Assembly: GCA_023376005.1 (NCBI GenBank)
Contig: CM042180.1
Span: 45,194,245-45,258,244, forward strand
DNA length: 64,000 nt
Direction: 5' to 3'
Origin: Doryteuthis pealeii
Lineage: Eukaryota > Mollusca > Cephalopoda > Myopsida > Loliginidae
Each line of letters begins with the position of its first letter. Position 1 is the stretch's first letter. The position numbers were made by a program, and so were the translations under genes. The notes beneath the pieces were generated by a model, which saw nothing but the letters and a program-made list of their open reading frames with translations, made no database searches and was not told the DNA's origin. Shown piece after piece: positions 45,336 through 55,969 of the stretch.

Positions 45336-45545
45336 AATATAGACATGAAACAAATCAATACCATACAACATAATCCCAAATAATGCTAACACATTTTTAA
45401 AACCAATTACTAAAAAGTATAAATATAAATACACAATATGTATAACTTCCTAACCGTTAGGCATGACATAACCCCAGACGGGTGATATGCGGTAAATCAA
45501 TAAACAACAATAAACAAAGATAACATCAAGAGAAATCTGGAACTT
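45336..45545 (+). mobile_element. 3' UTR and tail of the 45 kb LINE
   Basis: AT-rich sequence ending 'gacgggtgatatgcggtaaa' and CAATAAACAA repeats, the expected short-tandem 3' tail of this LINE type. Confidence 0.6.
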
Positions 45546-46775
45546 GAGCAATTGGTAAGAAGCAACCAGAGATCGAATCAAATGGAGAAAACAGATTCGT
45601 ATGGTGTCAATCATCGGAACGATAGCACAGAAGAAAGAGAGGAAGAAAAAAGAAAGAGGAGGAGAGCGAGAAGAAAGGAAGAAGAAAATGACAAGAACAA
45701 AAAAGGAAAAAGAAAGAAAAGAAGAAAGAAAGTAGAAAAGAGATGACAAGAAAGAAAAAAAACGGAAGAAAAGAGAGAAAGGAAGGAAGGAAAATGAAAG
45801 ATAAAAAAAGGAAGAAAGAAAGAAAGAGAGAAAGAAGGAAGAAGGAAGAATTAAAGAAAGGAAGAAAGAAAGAAAGAAAGGAAGGAAATGAAAGAAGGAG
45901 AAAGAAAGAAAGGAAGAGAAGGAAATGAAAAGAAAAAAAGAAGAAAGAAAAAAAGAGAAAGAAGGAAGAAGTAAAGTAAGAGAGAAAGAAAAGGAAAGAA
46001 GGAAAATGAAAGAAAAAAAAAAAGGAAGAAAAGAAAGAAAGGAAGGAAGGAAATGAAAGAAAAAAGGAAGAAAGAAAGAAAGAGAGAAAGAAAGGAAGAA
46101 AGGAAAATGAAAGAAAAAAAAAAGGAAGAAAGAAAGAAAGAGAGAAAGAAAGGAAGGAAGGAAAATGAAAGAAAAAAAGGAAGAAAGAAAGAAGAGAGAA
46201 AAGAAAGAAGGAAAGAAAGGAAGGAAAATGAAGAAAAAAAAAGGGAAGAAAGAAAGAAGAGAGAAAGAAAGGAAGGAAGGAAAATGAAGAAAAAAAAGGA
46301 AGAAGAAAGAAAGAAGAAAGAAAGAAAGGAAGGAAGGAAAATGAAAGAAAAAAAGGAAGAAAGAAAAAGAAAGAGAGAAAGAAAGGAAGGAAGGAAAATG
46401 AATGAAAAAAAGGAAGAAGAAAGAAAGAGAGAAAGAAAGGAAGGAAGGAAAAAATGAAAAAAAGGAAGGAGAAAGAAAGAAAGAGAAAGAAAGGAGGAAG
46501 GAAAATGAAGAAAAAAAAGAAAGAGAGAAAAAAGAAAAGAAGAAAGAAGGAAGAAAGAAGAAGAAAGAAAGAGAGAAGAAAGGAAGGGAAGGAAAATGAA
46601 TGAAAAAAAGGAAGGAAGAAAGAAAGAGAAAAAGAAAGGAAGGAAGGAAGGAAAATGAAAGAAAAAAAAGGAAGAAAGAAAGAAAAGAGAAAGAAAGGAA
46701 GGAAGGGAAAATGAAAGGAAAAAGGAAAGAAAGAGAAAGGAAGAAAGAAATGAAAACAAAAATAAAGAATGAGGA
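45546..46775. repeat. Purine-rich minisatellite, unit about 55 bp
   Basis: After a short 'aagaagcaaccagagatcga' block also found at 47634, the plus strand is GA-only. From about 45780 it repeats 'ggaaggaaggaaaatgaaag' + A-run + 'ggaagaaagaaagaaagaga' about 18 times. All open frames are Lys/Glu/Arg or Phe/Ser/Leu artefacts. Confidence 0.95.
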
Positions 46776-46975
46776 AGTTTGAAAAAGTTGGTTATGTCAA
46801 CCCCGAAATTGAGAATGTTTTGGGCGCCTGCTGTGGTGTGGTAGTTATCAACTTAATCCATAATCTATTAGGTTTGAGCCACAATGGGAGCTCAGTCATA
46901 GCTGCGGCCTTGTACCTCACTTTTTAGTAACTTTACATTTTAAAAGCATCGAAGCGAAACAAGAATAAGTGGGGA
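46776..46975. other. Spacer, no gene
   Basis: 'gttggttatgtcaacccc' opens a possible LINE-A-like 3' fragment; otherwise nothing recognised. Confidence 0.4.
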
Positions 46976-46977
46976 AA

Positions 46978-47009
<32 letters not shown>

Positions 47010-47290
47010 AAACAAAATAAAGAAAGAAAGAAAGAAATTAATAAAACAGAAGAAAGAAGTAAAAGAAAGAAAGAAAGAAAGAAGAAAGAAAGAAAGAGAG
47101 AAAGAAAGAGAAAGAAAGAAAGAAAGGAATAATACAAAAGAGAGAAAGGAAGAAAGAAAGATAGAAAGAAAAATTGAGCACATTTTGGCAGAATAAAGAA
47201 AGAAAAAAGAACGAAAAAATGAAAGAAAAAAGAAACAGAGAAAGAAAGAAAAAAGAAATACTACTACTGCTACTACTACTACTACTGTAG
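46976..47290. repeat. (AAAG)n block and (CTA)n
   Basis: AAAG units with few interruptions to about 47255, then CTACTA at about 47262-47287. Confidence 0.95.
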
Positions 47291-47720
47291 CGATTGGCTT
47301 CTCTTACTGGAGTGGAAAAGGGTTATCCTCACTTGGTACCTGGGTTTGCCACTAGTTGTCACTACTACCTGTCTATTTAAACTCAGCCCGGGAGGCCATC
47401 TACCTCTCTTTGATCTGGCATCTACAAGTTGTGTCTCTTCCATTAAGGTTTGAAGGGGCCTTGGCCCCCCAACTATAGGCTTGTACTCCTGTGAGTACAC
47501 AGCCCGTTATTATGTGCTGTTTTGAACAAATCCTCAAGCAGCGCCCTACAAAAACAGCAGTTGCATGGCCACTTACCCCCCATCTTACAAATCATCCAAT
47601 TAAGACGAACAAGCAAGACTTGCAAGTTGGCAAGAAGCAACCAGAGATCGAATCAAATGGAAAAAAACAGATTCGCATGGTGTCATCATTGAATATGATG
47701 GACAGCAAGTAGTAGTAGCA
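47291..47720. other. Possible LINE-derived fragment
   Basis: 47625-47710 repeats the 45546-45620 block and translates in one frame as 'ASWQEATRDRIKWKKTDSHG', with a basic/aromatic pattern like a LINE polyprotein end. Too short to assign. Confidence 0.35.
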
Positions 47721-47930
47721 ATGATATATATATATACACATTAAATATCACCGGCTCTTGCTTTTTTGTGCAAAAATTACGAAGATGTGATGTATGTTTA
47801 CGAAGATATCTAAAAATTAAGGTATACATAATAATAAAGGATCTGCGAGACTAATTTGCTAAATAGTACACCATGTTTTTTTGTCCCCTCCCGTTACCTA
47901 GGTGATGCTGAGTAGCCACTTCTAGTTTAA
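47721..47930. other. AT-rich spacer
   Basis: No feature recognised. Confidence 0.4.
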
Positions 47931-47931
47931 A

Positions 47932-48365
47932 ATCATCATCATCATTATCGTCATCATCATGTCGCGCCGGGAGCACGAATATTCTTGACAATTTCTCGCC
48001 AACCCTCTCTATCATTCATTGCCCCCGGGAGATCCTCTGCACAGCGTCCAGTATCCGCGCAGAGCTGGTCAATGTTTGTCTTTGCTGGACGGCCCATACT
48101 GGCGTGTCCATGTGATGTCTTCCACAGAAGAACGTCACTTATGCGTTCATCCTTGCTTCTCCAACAGTGTCCGGCGTGTCTTGTTCACCTCACACGGATG
48201 GTTTGTGTGATATGGGGCAGGTGGCCATACAGCTTTTTTTCTCGTGGGGTGTTGTTTCCAGGTCTTGTTTAAGATTGCACGCAGCATTCTTGTGCAGCTA
48301 CTAGTTTATTCTCCTGTGGCTTCGTTAGGGTCCAGGTAGTGCAGCCTTACAGTAGCACTGATACA
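47932..48365 (-). pseudogene. LINE family C RT C-terminal remnant, copy 1
   Basis: The minus strand encodes in broken frames 'RMLRAILNKTWKQHPTRKKL', 'YGHLPHITQTIRVR', 'RHAGHCWRSKDE', 'GRPAKTNIDQLCADTG' and 'MNDREGWREIV', the classic end of an endonuclease-RT non-LTR polyprotein. The 3' tail is (ATG)n, seen as CATCAT at about 47934-47960. Frameshifts and stops mark it as dead, and it is 5'-truncated. Confidence 0.85.
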
Positions 48366-48403
48366 ACTACTCCCTCTCTCTGTCTCACTCTCTCCCCTCT
48401 ATC

Positions 48404-48442
<39 letters not shown>

Positions 48443-48489
48443 TGTGGCGGGAAAAAAACGGAAAGTAACACTTTCAATCAAATTCTTAA
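48366..48489. repeat. (CTGT)n and CT runs
   Basis: TGTC units at about 48408-48434 within CT-rich sequence. Confidence 0.85.
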
Positions 48490-48760
48490 TAATACAAGCA
48501 GGACCTGTGGATATACCACAGTAAGATAATCTAATTACTACAACGATTAATATGTTTACTTAAGAGCTATTGCTAAATAGTTCAATATGTATAATAATCT
48601 CTCTCACTCTTTTTTTATCTTTCTTTCTTTCCTTCTCTTCCTTTTTCCTTTTAATTATATTCGATTAAAACATATTAACATTATCGCTTCCGCACGCTCA
48701 TCTCTCCCTACCTTTCTACTACTCACTTTCTTTCTTTCTTTCTTTCTCCCCCCCCCTTAT
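48490..48760 (+). mobile_element. Dispersed element D3, copy a
   Basis: Starts 'gcaggacctgtggatatacc', then 'gctattgctaaatagttcaa', CT/T-rich core, 'attaaaacatattaacatta' and 'cttccgcacgctc'. The 3' part is missing, replaced by the fragment at 48765-48990. Confidence 0.65.
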
Positions 48761-48764
48761 ATTT

Positions 48765-48990
48765 TCCCTCGGGGTGGGGGTCCAGTGGCTTCGGCCTTGG
48801 ACCTTACAAGCTGTTATCGTTGATCCCCGGGGGTCATGCCCCCAGGCAACACTGCCCCCCCCCCGGATTAAAGAGACAGGGCTGGGTTTATTGCCCAGTG
48901 CCTGAAGCGTCCCCTTGAGGGGGAATGCCGACGGGATCAACGCATTTTTGCACCCACCACCCATGAGCTTCGGTTCGTGGTGGTCCCACA
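48765..48990 (-). mobile_element. SINE-like fragment (same family as 18500)
   Basis: The minus strand reads 'gaagctcatgggtggtgggt', 'gtcggcattccccctcaag', 'cttcaggcactgggcaa', parallel to 18500-18660. It contains a C run of about 9-10 near 48856. Confidence 0.5.
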
Positions 48991-49049
48991 TTAATAGGGC
49001 CTTGTGCCTAACCCGTACACGTGGGGTACGTGGTAAATATTGTGTAGCA

Positions 49050-49124
49050 TTTCTTTTCTTACTTTTCTTTCTGTATAATTTAACTCGTTCATTGAAACAG
49101 ACGATAGCGTCTGATTAGCGTTAA

Positions 49125-49183
<59 letters not shown>

Positions 49184-49233
49184 TTTCTCTTTCTTTCTTT
49201 CTTTCTTATATTTTCTTTCTGGCGTGTCATCAT
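49050..49233 (+). mobile_element. Dispersed element D3, copy b with (CT)n
   Basis: 'cgttcattgaaacagacgat' and 'gattagcgttaattatc' lead into (CT)n at 49127-49178 and TTTC repeats. Confidence 0.6.
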
Positions 49234-49235
49234 TA

Positions 49236-50053
49236 GGTACCACCAAAATAGGTCACGTGCTCAGTTTGAAGAAAGAAACGTAAATATTTTTGAATCTAAA
49301 AAAAAAAAAATCTCGCAAAAAATAAATAATGAACACAAAGAGTTGCTATGAAGAAAAACATTTAATTCAAAGATCAAATTGTCAGATAGGGGAAAAATTA
49401 CTCACCGTTATCTTGAAAAATAAGTAAAACAGTCCGTTTTTTTTACAACAGGCTCAATTTCTTTATTGATATTTTTTTAGCAGAATTCTGTATTTATGGT
49501 CCTTTTACTACAAAGCTCTCGCATTGAAATTTATAAAAATCTTCTGATATAATTATTCAGACACTTATCTATCTTTATAGACAAAAAGTAAAAATCGTTT
49601 TTTGTCGGTTCATTTTTTTCGTATTTCATAAAATAAAATAGTGGGGTTAGACCTCATAAAAAATATTTCCCCTAATATATATTAGGGAAAAAACTATTTC
49701 AGATATTTTTCATCAAAAGGTAAGCAATTCTGGAAAATTTAGCGAAAATCGGACCTTTAATTTATTTTTCATAGAATCAAAAAAAAAAACAACCAAGCCT
49801 CTGATCATAACTTGTTTTTGGCTACGTTAAATTTCAATTGATTTGACGGTGCAAAAATGTAAACATTGTTCTTCGTTTATAATTTTCATTATTTCCGTAA
49901 GCTGAAAAATTAAAAAAAAATCATTACGAGTTTTTTAATGTTTCTTCTTTTGAATGGACAAAAAATGTTCAAGATAATATTAACCTTTATGCAAATTTCA
50001 TTGTATTAAATATGGGGGGAGGGGTTAATTTCACAGGGAAAGTTGGTGGTACC
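49236..50053. mobile_element. Short-TIR DNA transposon, 818 bp
   Basis: Ends GGTACCACCAA and TTGGTGGTACC, perfect 11-bp inverted repeats, flanked by TA on both sides. A related element with the same ends and TA flanks lies at 60060-61191. No transposase is readable, so it is non-autonomous. TA duplication points to the Tc1/mariner supergroup, but two-base duplications are weak evidence. Confidence 0.75.
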
Positions 50054-50399
50054 TAGTCATCATCATCATCATCATCATCATATCGTATCAGCAGCGTGGA
50101 TATCCACAACAATCTCTCGCCAACTGTCCCAATCATTCATTGTCTCCGGTCGGTCCTCTGCGCAGCATCCAGTATCCGCACAGAGCTGGTTAATGTAGGT
50201 CTTTGCTGGACGGCCCGCACTGGCGTTCCTATGCGCTGGCTTCCACAGGAGAACGTCGCTTATAAGTTCGTCCTTGCTTCTCCAGCAGTGTCCGGCGTGT
50301 CTTGTTCGTCTTACTCGGGTGGTTTGTGTGATAGGGGGCCAGTGGCCGTACAGCTGCTTCCCCTTTTCTTTCGTCACAATCAAAACGGAACAGTTCATT
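50054..50399 (-). pseudogene. LINE family C RT C-terminal remnant, copy 2
   Basis: The minus strand is open over 106 codons: 'LYGHWPPITQTTRVRRTRHA', 'GHCWRSKDELISDVLLWKPA', 'GRPAKTYINQLCADTG', 'MNDWDSWREIV'. It ends at a TGA in 'GATACGATATG' context followed by an (ATG)n tail (50055-50080). It is better preserved than 47932-48365 but carries only about the last 90 residues of the polyprotein; upstream sequence is replaced by D3. The TA-flanked transposon at 49236 sits directly at its tail. Confidence 0.85.
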
Positions 50400-51014
50400 A
50401 TTTATCTAAGATGACGACAGGGCGTAGCATTTGAATACCTGCATTCATGCCTTACTAACAGGACCTATGGATATACCACAGTATGATAATTTAATTATTA
50501 CGTTTGATATGTTTACTTAAGCGCTATTGGGTAATTCTATGACAAATCATCCAGGCCAAGTTCAATATATGTGAAATAATAATAGAAAAGAATTGTTGTC
50601 GTAGACGCAGTGCCACATCGGGATATTGATTTTGCTATGAAAAAATAAGAAATCATCAATAACTTGAAATTGTATAATTTCAAGATTTTTTTATAGCATT
50701 TTTGGATTCCTTGGGCAAAAATGCTTTTATAAATCAATTTTTAGGAGCAGGGAAGCTCTACAACTCATTTTACAGACAAAAATAGATTACAAAAAGTCGC
50801 CATTTTTCGAATGAATTTGAAGAGCTAAAAATCCACATAACTCCGCCAATTTTTGGAATTGGAATCTCAAATTTTGGGAATTCGCTAACTTTATCATAAT
50901 CCACACTTGGATAGAATTTCAGAAAAATTGAAGAGGGTGGGTGACAATTTTACTTTTTTCTGGATGACTATTGCTAAATAGTTCAATATGTAAAAAGTTT
51001 AATAATCTTAATTT

Positions 51015-51055
<41 letters not shown>

Positions 51056-51430
51056 CTCTCTTCTTCTTTTCATCTTTTCATTATGTTCGAATGAAACATA
51101 TTAACGTCATCGCTTCCGCGCGCTCACCCCTATCTCTATCTTTCCCCAACTCTTTCTTTCTTTCTTTTTAATCATGTATTTTTTCTGTGTAACGTGCCCT
51201 TTTTCTTCCCTTTCTTTCTTTCTTTCTAATAAAAATTGAATGGTCCATTATTTAGCTAAGGTGACGACACTCATACGAAATAAGAATTTGGCGGATAAGC
51301 AACATCAGATGATCAGTATTTATATTGTTGCATTTCATCTTGGACGATTTGGACGGACTGATTTTTAATCAGAGGGTGTTGCAAGATGATAACGGATGTA
51401 CAATTAAAGAACACTAGTATTAGTATATAA
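50385..51430 (+). mobile_element. Dispersed element D3, copy c, with nested insertion
   Basis: 50385-50440 is a D3 3' end ('aatcaaaacggaacagttca', 'gacgacaggg'). A new D3 starts at about 50458 ('caggacctatggatatacc'), is interrupted at 50530-50967 and resumes 'ctattgctaaatagttc'. It then has (CT)n at 51018-51050, 'cttccgcgcgctcaccc', TTTC repeats and the 3' part 'gaatggtccattatttagc', 'gacgatttggacgg'. Confidence 0.7.
50530..50967. mobile_element. Insertion of 438 bp nested in D3
   Basis: Bounded by direct repeats CTATTG (50524-50529 and 50968-50973) inside D3 sequence that is continuous in copy a (48550-48580). No terminal inverted repeat or coding is obvious; AT-rich. Class unknown. Confidence 0.6.
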
Positions 51431-51440
51431 AAGTAAAAAT

Positions 51441-51672
51441 TGTCGGGGTGGCCTAAAGTCGGTATCAGCGAGGGGGTCTATCCCCTTTTCACTAGCGCTA
51501 GACCAAGGAGATTGGTTTTACGTCTGAGGTTGAGCGCCACACTTACCATCAGCTCCTTACTTTACAGCACACTTCCCTGTACTACACATACGCTGAGTGG
51601 CCGAGGGCCGGTATCGACCTAGGAACCTTGTGGTTTCTGGCTGAACGCTCTACCGACTGAGCTAACCCGGCC
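51441..51672 (-). mobile_element. tRNA-derived SINE S3
   Basis: The minus strand starts 'gggccgggttagctcagtcg' with 'gtagagcg' (clear A-box) and has 'aggtcgataccggccc' as B-box and acceptor-like end. The body has 'actcagcgtatgtgtagtac', 'agtgtggcgctcaacctc' and 'ctagcgctagtgaaaagggg'. GGGCCGG at the start is complementary to CCGGCCC, so the acceptor pairing is partly retained; the T-arm is degraded. A body fragment recurs at 18285 and 55165. Confidence 0.8.
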
Positions 51673-52765
51673 CTTAAATATTTTTTCCATTGAAACAGAC
51701 GATACGTTAATTTAGCGTTATACCCCCTCTCTATATATCTCCCCCTTCTCTTTCTTTTGTCTCCTTTCTCTCCCTAGTCACTCTCTCTCTTCCTCTCTCT
51801 CTCTCTCTCACTATCTTACCCCCTCTATTTTTCTCCTCTCTCTCTCTCCATCTTACCCTACCGCTCTCTGTCTTTTACCCCTCCCCCTCAGTCTATCTGT
51901 TCCCTCTCTATCTATCTCTCTCCCTCTCTCTATCTATCTTTCTCCCTGTAGATATCTCTCCTTTCCCTCTCTATCCTTCCCCGTTCTGTTTATCTTTCAC
52001 CCTTTCTCTCCATTTCCCCCTCCCTCTGTCTATCTTACACCCTCCCTCTGTTTATCTTTCTCTCTCCTCTCTTCCCCTCTTTGCCCCCCTCTCTCTATGT
52101 ATATTTCTTTCTCTCTCTCTTCCCATTCTCTCTCTTTCCCTTCTCTCTCTCCCTTAGTCTATCTTTCCCTCCTTCTCGCTACCTTTTTCCCCTGTCTCTA
52201 TCTTTCGCCCCCTCTCTCTCTCTCTCTCTTCTCATATCTATCTATCTATCTATCTATCTATCTACCGCTCTCCCCTCCTCTCTCTCTCCTTGTCCATTTT
52301 CCTCTGTCTCTCTTTCCCCCTCTCTCTCCCCTCTTTCCTCCTGTCTCTATCTTTCATTCCGTCTATCTATATTTCTCTCTCTTCTCTTCTCTCTATATAT
52401 ACCTCCTTCCCCCTCTTTCTACTTCCCCCCCTCTCTCTCTCCTTCCCTCACTCTGTTCTTTCCTCCTCTCTCTCTCTCTCCTTCCCCATCTCCCTCGGTC
52501 TATCTTTCCCGCCTTCTCTCTCCCCTTCTCTCTCCCCTTCTTTTCGCTCCATCTATCTATATTTCTTCCCTCTTCCCATCCCCCTTGTCTCTTGCACATC
52601 TATCTATTATTTCCCCCTCTCTCTCTTCCCCTCTTGTCTCTCATTTCCCCCCTCTCTTTCTTCTTCACCATCTCTCTTTTATTTGTATTCCCTATCTTTC
52701 CTTCCAATCAAAATGGAATAGTCCATTTTTTTATCTGAGGTAGTGATAAGGTGTGACAGGGCGTG
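51673..52765 (+). mobile_element. Dispersed element D3, copy d, with expanded CT core
   Basis: Begins 'ccattgaaacagacgatacg', has about 980 bases of CT-rich sequence (51725-52700), and ends 'aatcaaaatggaatagtcca' and 'tgaggtagtgataagg', the D3 3' flank. The 220-codon frames inside it are Leu/Ser/Pro artefacts. CTAT repeats lie at about 52236-52264. Confidence 0.7.
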
Positions 52766-53160
52766 ACACACAAATGTATTAATTTATAGATAATAATAAA
52801 AAAATATTATATTTCTAAAAATAGAAATACATTAATACCAAAATTATATAATAATTGAAATAGATTCGTTTCATTGAATCGAATAATCGAATAACGGAAT
52901 GTGTTTAATTGGAATAACAAACGAACCGGAGTTCTCCTATTCCGGTATTTCGACATTCCCAAGACAATATTTATTATATTTAAACAAAAAAAATAGAATT
53001 AAAAGCATGAATGTTTGAAATAAAATAATCAAATAAAATTATGATATTTAAGAATTAATTGAAATAAATAAATTAAAAAATACGATAATTTGAGAATCTG
53101 TAGTCATTTTTGGTCAATGTGTTAGGATTGACCAAACAGGAATAACGGAATAGGAAGAGA
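52766..53160. other. AT-rich sequence upstream of the candidate exon
   Basis: It includes an imperfect hairpin 'accggag...ctattccggt' near 52924-52947. No further feature seen. Confidence 0.5.
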
Positions 53161-53161
53161 A

Positions 53162-53167
53162 TATAAG
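53162..53167 (+). promoter_or_regulatory. TATA-like box of the candidate gene
   Basis: TATAAG lies 105 bases upstream of the ATG at 53267. A start of transcription about 25-30 bases downstream would give a 5' UTR of about 75 bases and skip the short upstream ATG at 53181. Not supported by other core elements. Confidence 0.3.
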
Positions 53168-53266
53168 AATCGGTTCCAGAATGATCGCTCGTTTTCCGTT
53201 GTGAAGAGGAAGGCGCTCGGCTAGTCGCGTATTTGGTTGCGAATTGTACGAACTAACCACACAATT

Positions 53267-53320
53267 ATGGCTTTATCAGAGAATGGATCCCTAAAAGGGA
53301 GACCCGATATTGGCATTGTG
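53267..53320 (+). CDS. Candidate first coding exon of an unidentified gene
   Basis: ATG with A at -3 and G at +4 (good initiation context) opens 18 codons, MALSENGSLKGRPDIGIV. They end exactly in phase 0 at GTG|GTAAGT, a near-consensus 5' splice donor. A TAG stop lies in frame upstream (53222-53224), and no in-frame ATG lies between it and 53267. Base composition from about 53170 to 53320 is richer in G and C than the surrounding DNA, and the segment is not seen elsewhere in the window. Past the donor the frame runs into ordinary AT-rich sequence and a stop (53420-53422), as expected for an intron. I cannot name the protein: 18 residues, Ser/Gly/Lys-rich then hydrophobic, fit a cytosolic N-terminus but identify no family. 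No second exon was found before 64000. Confidence 0.45.
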
Positions 53321-53326
53321 GTAAGT
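53321..53326 (+). promoter_or_regulatory. 5' splice donor GTAAGT
   Basis: Matches the GTRAGT consensus directly after codon 18 of the candidate exon. The exon side is TG rather than AG. Confidence 0.45.
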
Positions 53327-55020
53327 ATTCACTGTCATTACGAAAATAACAGTTTAAATAGGATTTATATGAAAGCCTACTGCGTAAAAGTAAAGAAAAA
53401 GAAGAAGAACATAGACTGCTAAGACGTTTGCTAAGAAGTAAAAAGAAAAAAAAATACAATCGTCTTTGAAATTCGACTTTTTGTTTATTTAAACAAAACG
53501 ATTTACATTCTTAGCAAGAATTTATAATATATCAGTCGCATTTTTATTTATATAAAGCCGCAAAAATTAGTTATTGGCTGTAAAATCGAAAAAAAAATAT
53601 AGTTGCTTTTGGGTGATTATAAAATGTGGAATTAGCTTTTTTTATTATTGAAAAAATAAAATAATTATCCGGAATAATTTATGGTTATGAGGAGGATTGT
53701 TTAAATCTTTAAAGGAATTTGAATTTTTTATATTTCTTTTTTTTTTAATATGGTACTTTATATATGTATAGATATATGAATATATATCTTTTTGTAGAGC
53801 TTAAAATCTAAAAAGAAACGAACGGATACATAACACGTGCTCCAAATAATATTGTTGCTTTGTGTTCATCTTTTTCATTTTTGGGGGAATTTTCGTGTCT
53901 TTATTTTTTTTCTTTCCTTTTTTTTATGTTTCAAAGATTTTGGTTATTTTTTATTGTCTTTAGAATTTGGACCCTGTAAATTCTTGAATTCAATCTTTTT
54001 ATTGATACATTCCCATTAAAAAAAAAAAAAACCCAAAAATTCTAAATAACTTAAATTTTGTTTCAGCCTTTTTAGAAGTCACGTGGAAGTCGTTTATTTG
54101 AAAAAGAAAAAAAAGAAAAAGTATTTTCACTTCAGATAAATAATGAATATTATTTTAAATATAATTTTAAAAAAACTTTAACAACCCACTTTAAAAAAAA
54201 AAATGGGTTTATTGAATGTTTTTGGTGAGAATAATTATTTTTTTCCCTTAAATGAAAAAAGGAGATTAAAAAAAAACGGTACTAACCACTTGGAATTCTA
54301 GACTCCTTCAAAAAGGACTTTAAAGATTTTAAAATGTTTTCAAGTTTTAACTTCTTCACTAAATACCTCTGTAATAAAACCTAAAAGAAACCTATCTTTG
54401 TTGCATAAAAGATGTATGGGGCACCCAGTGAGAGTCAAACTCATTAGTAATTACAAGGATATATATATGTGTGTGTGTGTGTGTGTATATACTATATATA
54501 TTATATATTTTTGTGTGTGTGTGTTTATCATATTTTTATATTATATTTTGTTTTGAAAGAAAAAAGTATTTTTTAAAACCCCACCCCCAAGAATTTTTTT
54601 ACTACTAATAACTTAAATGAAATATATTTCATTTACTTTAGGAAAATAAGCTACCAATTTTTTTTTTTTTTTTTTTTAATTCCTAATTTTGTAAATAAAA
54701 TTGTAGAATGATTTGAAAGCGATTGTGTAAAAATTCTAAGAAACGTCTTTTAAACGGAACTACTTACGAACACCATAGTCGGTTAAAACCAACGACCACT
54801 GCAAACTTTATTAAAAGTTAATTTCAATTTTTTAGGGTCCCAAATGATTTATTTTTTAAACTTGTTTTTTCTAGAATAATGTGTTATTCTTTATTAAAAA
54901 TAATCGAATATCTTATTGGATTGTTTTAACTTTAAACCTTAACAAAAATTAAGTTTAATCAACAAATGTTGAATATGGATATGAAATTTTCCCAATGTTC
55001 AGGTTCGAATCATAGCAACA

Positions 55021-55056
<36 letters not shown>

Positions 55057-55290
55057 ATTTTATATCTACATTGTTTTGAATTAAAAAAAATCCTTGTATT
55101 TTATGAATAGTTTTTATCGCATATTTTAGATGAATATTTTATTTTTGTGTAAAAAATAACGCATGATACCCTTTTCGCTAGACCCAGGGAGATTGTTTTA
55201 GCTGAGGTGGGGCGTCACTTCAATTTCAGGAATATAAAGTCCATGTTTATAAAATTGTAAAAAAATGAAAGAATAAATTATTTATTCTTT
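53327..55290. other. AT-rich, probable intron; minor repeats
   Basis: Homopolymer runs (poly-T at about 54659-54678 and 55025-55052), (GT)n at 54469-54486 and a tRNA-like SINE fragment at about 54418-54460 ('ggcacccagtgagagtc'). At 55165-55205 is a fragment of the S3 SINE body. No second exon recognised. Confidence 0.5.
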
Positions 55291-55579
55291 CAAGAGAATA
55301 AAATGGAGAAAACACCCCCACCCCCCCAAAAAAAAACGAGTAGTGAATTGATTTTCGTGACTGTCAATAAATTCCCTGTTCTGTTCATATAATATAAAAA
55401 TGGATAAATTAAAAAAATATTACGTGTATTATTTTGTATATTTCTTGGTGTGTATATATAAAATATACACGTAATATTTTTTAATTTATCCATTTTTTTT
55501 TTTTTTTACCATTATATGAACAGGGAATTTATAGTCCCAAAAATGAATTCACTACTTTTTATTCATCATTATTCTCTTG
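55291..55579. mobile_element. Foldback MITE of 289 bp
   Basis: Inverted ends CAAGAGAATAA and TTATTCTCTTG. The arms share 'agtagtgaatt', 'aaattccctgttc', 'atatatgaacag'/'ctgttcatata', 'atggataaattaaaaaa' and 'attacgtgtat'. It carries mononucleotide runs that have grown unequally in the two arms. Confidence 0.85.
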
Positions 55580-55849
55580 CTAAAGAAAATATTTTTATTT
55601 ATTCATTTATTTACATTTTTTATGAGAATGAACTTTATACTCTTTAAATTATGAAGTAATTCATTCATAACTTGATTTTCTTTTTTGAAAAATTAAATTA
55701 ATGTGAAACCTTGTTTTTAAAAAAATGTCTATAAGAATTTGGGATCAAATTAAAATGAAAAAGTAGTTCGAATAATCTCCCTCCCCTTAAAAAACAAAAA
55801 AAAAAAAAAAAAACAAATCCCTCAGATTTCAGATATAAAGAAAAATAAT

Positions 55850-55969
55850 TATTCTGGTAGGATTTGACACAAGGTTAAGTTATGGGGCATCCAGCGGGGA
55901 TCGAACTCGCTTTTCAGTTGTAACTAATATGCGAAACTAGTTTGCTAGTCACGACATAGAGTCGCGGCT
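55850..55969 (-). mobile_element. tRNA-like SINE (S2 family)
   Basis: The minus strand has the acceptor/T-arm part 'gcgagttcgatccccgctgg' + 'atgcccc' and the 3' motif 'accttgtgtcaaatcctacc'. The head is interrupted by the foldback element at 55970. Confidence 0.7.

Noticed and set aside
51441..51672. Functional tRNA gene
   Set aside because: A-box and acceptor resemblance are clear, but the T-arm does not pair and a SINE body follows.
52081..52743. Ser/Leu/Pro-rich frames of up to 220 codons
   Set aside because: They come from the CT core of a dispersed element.
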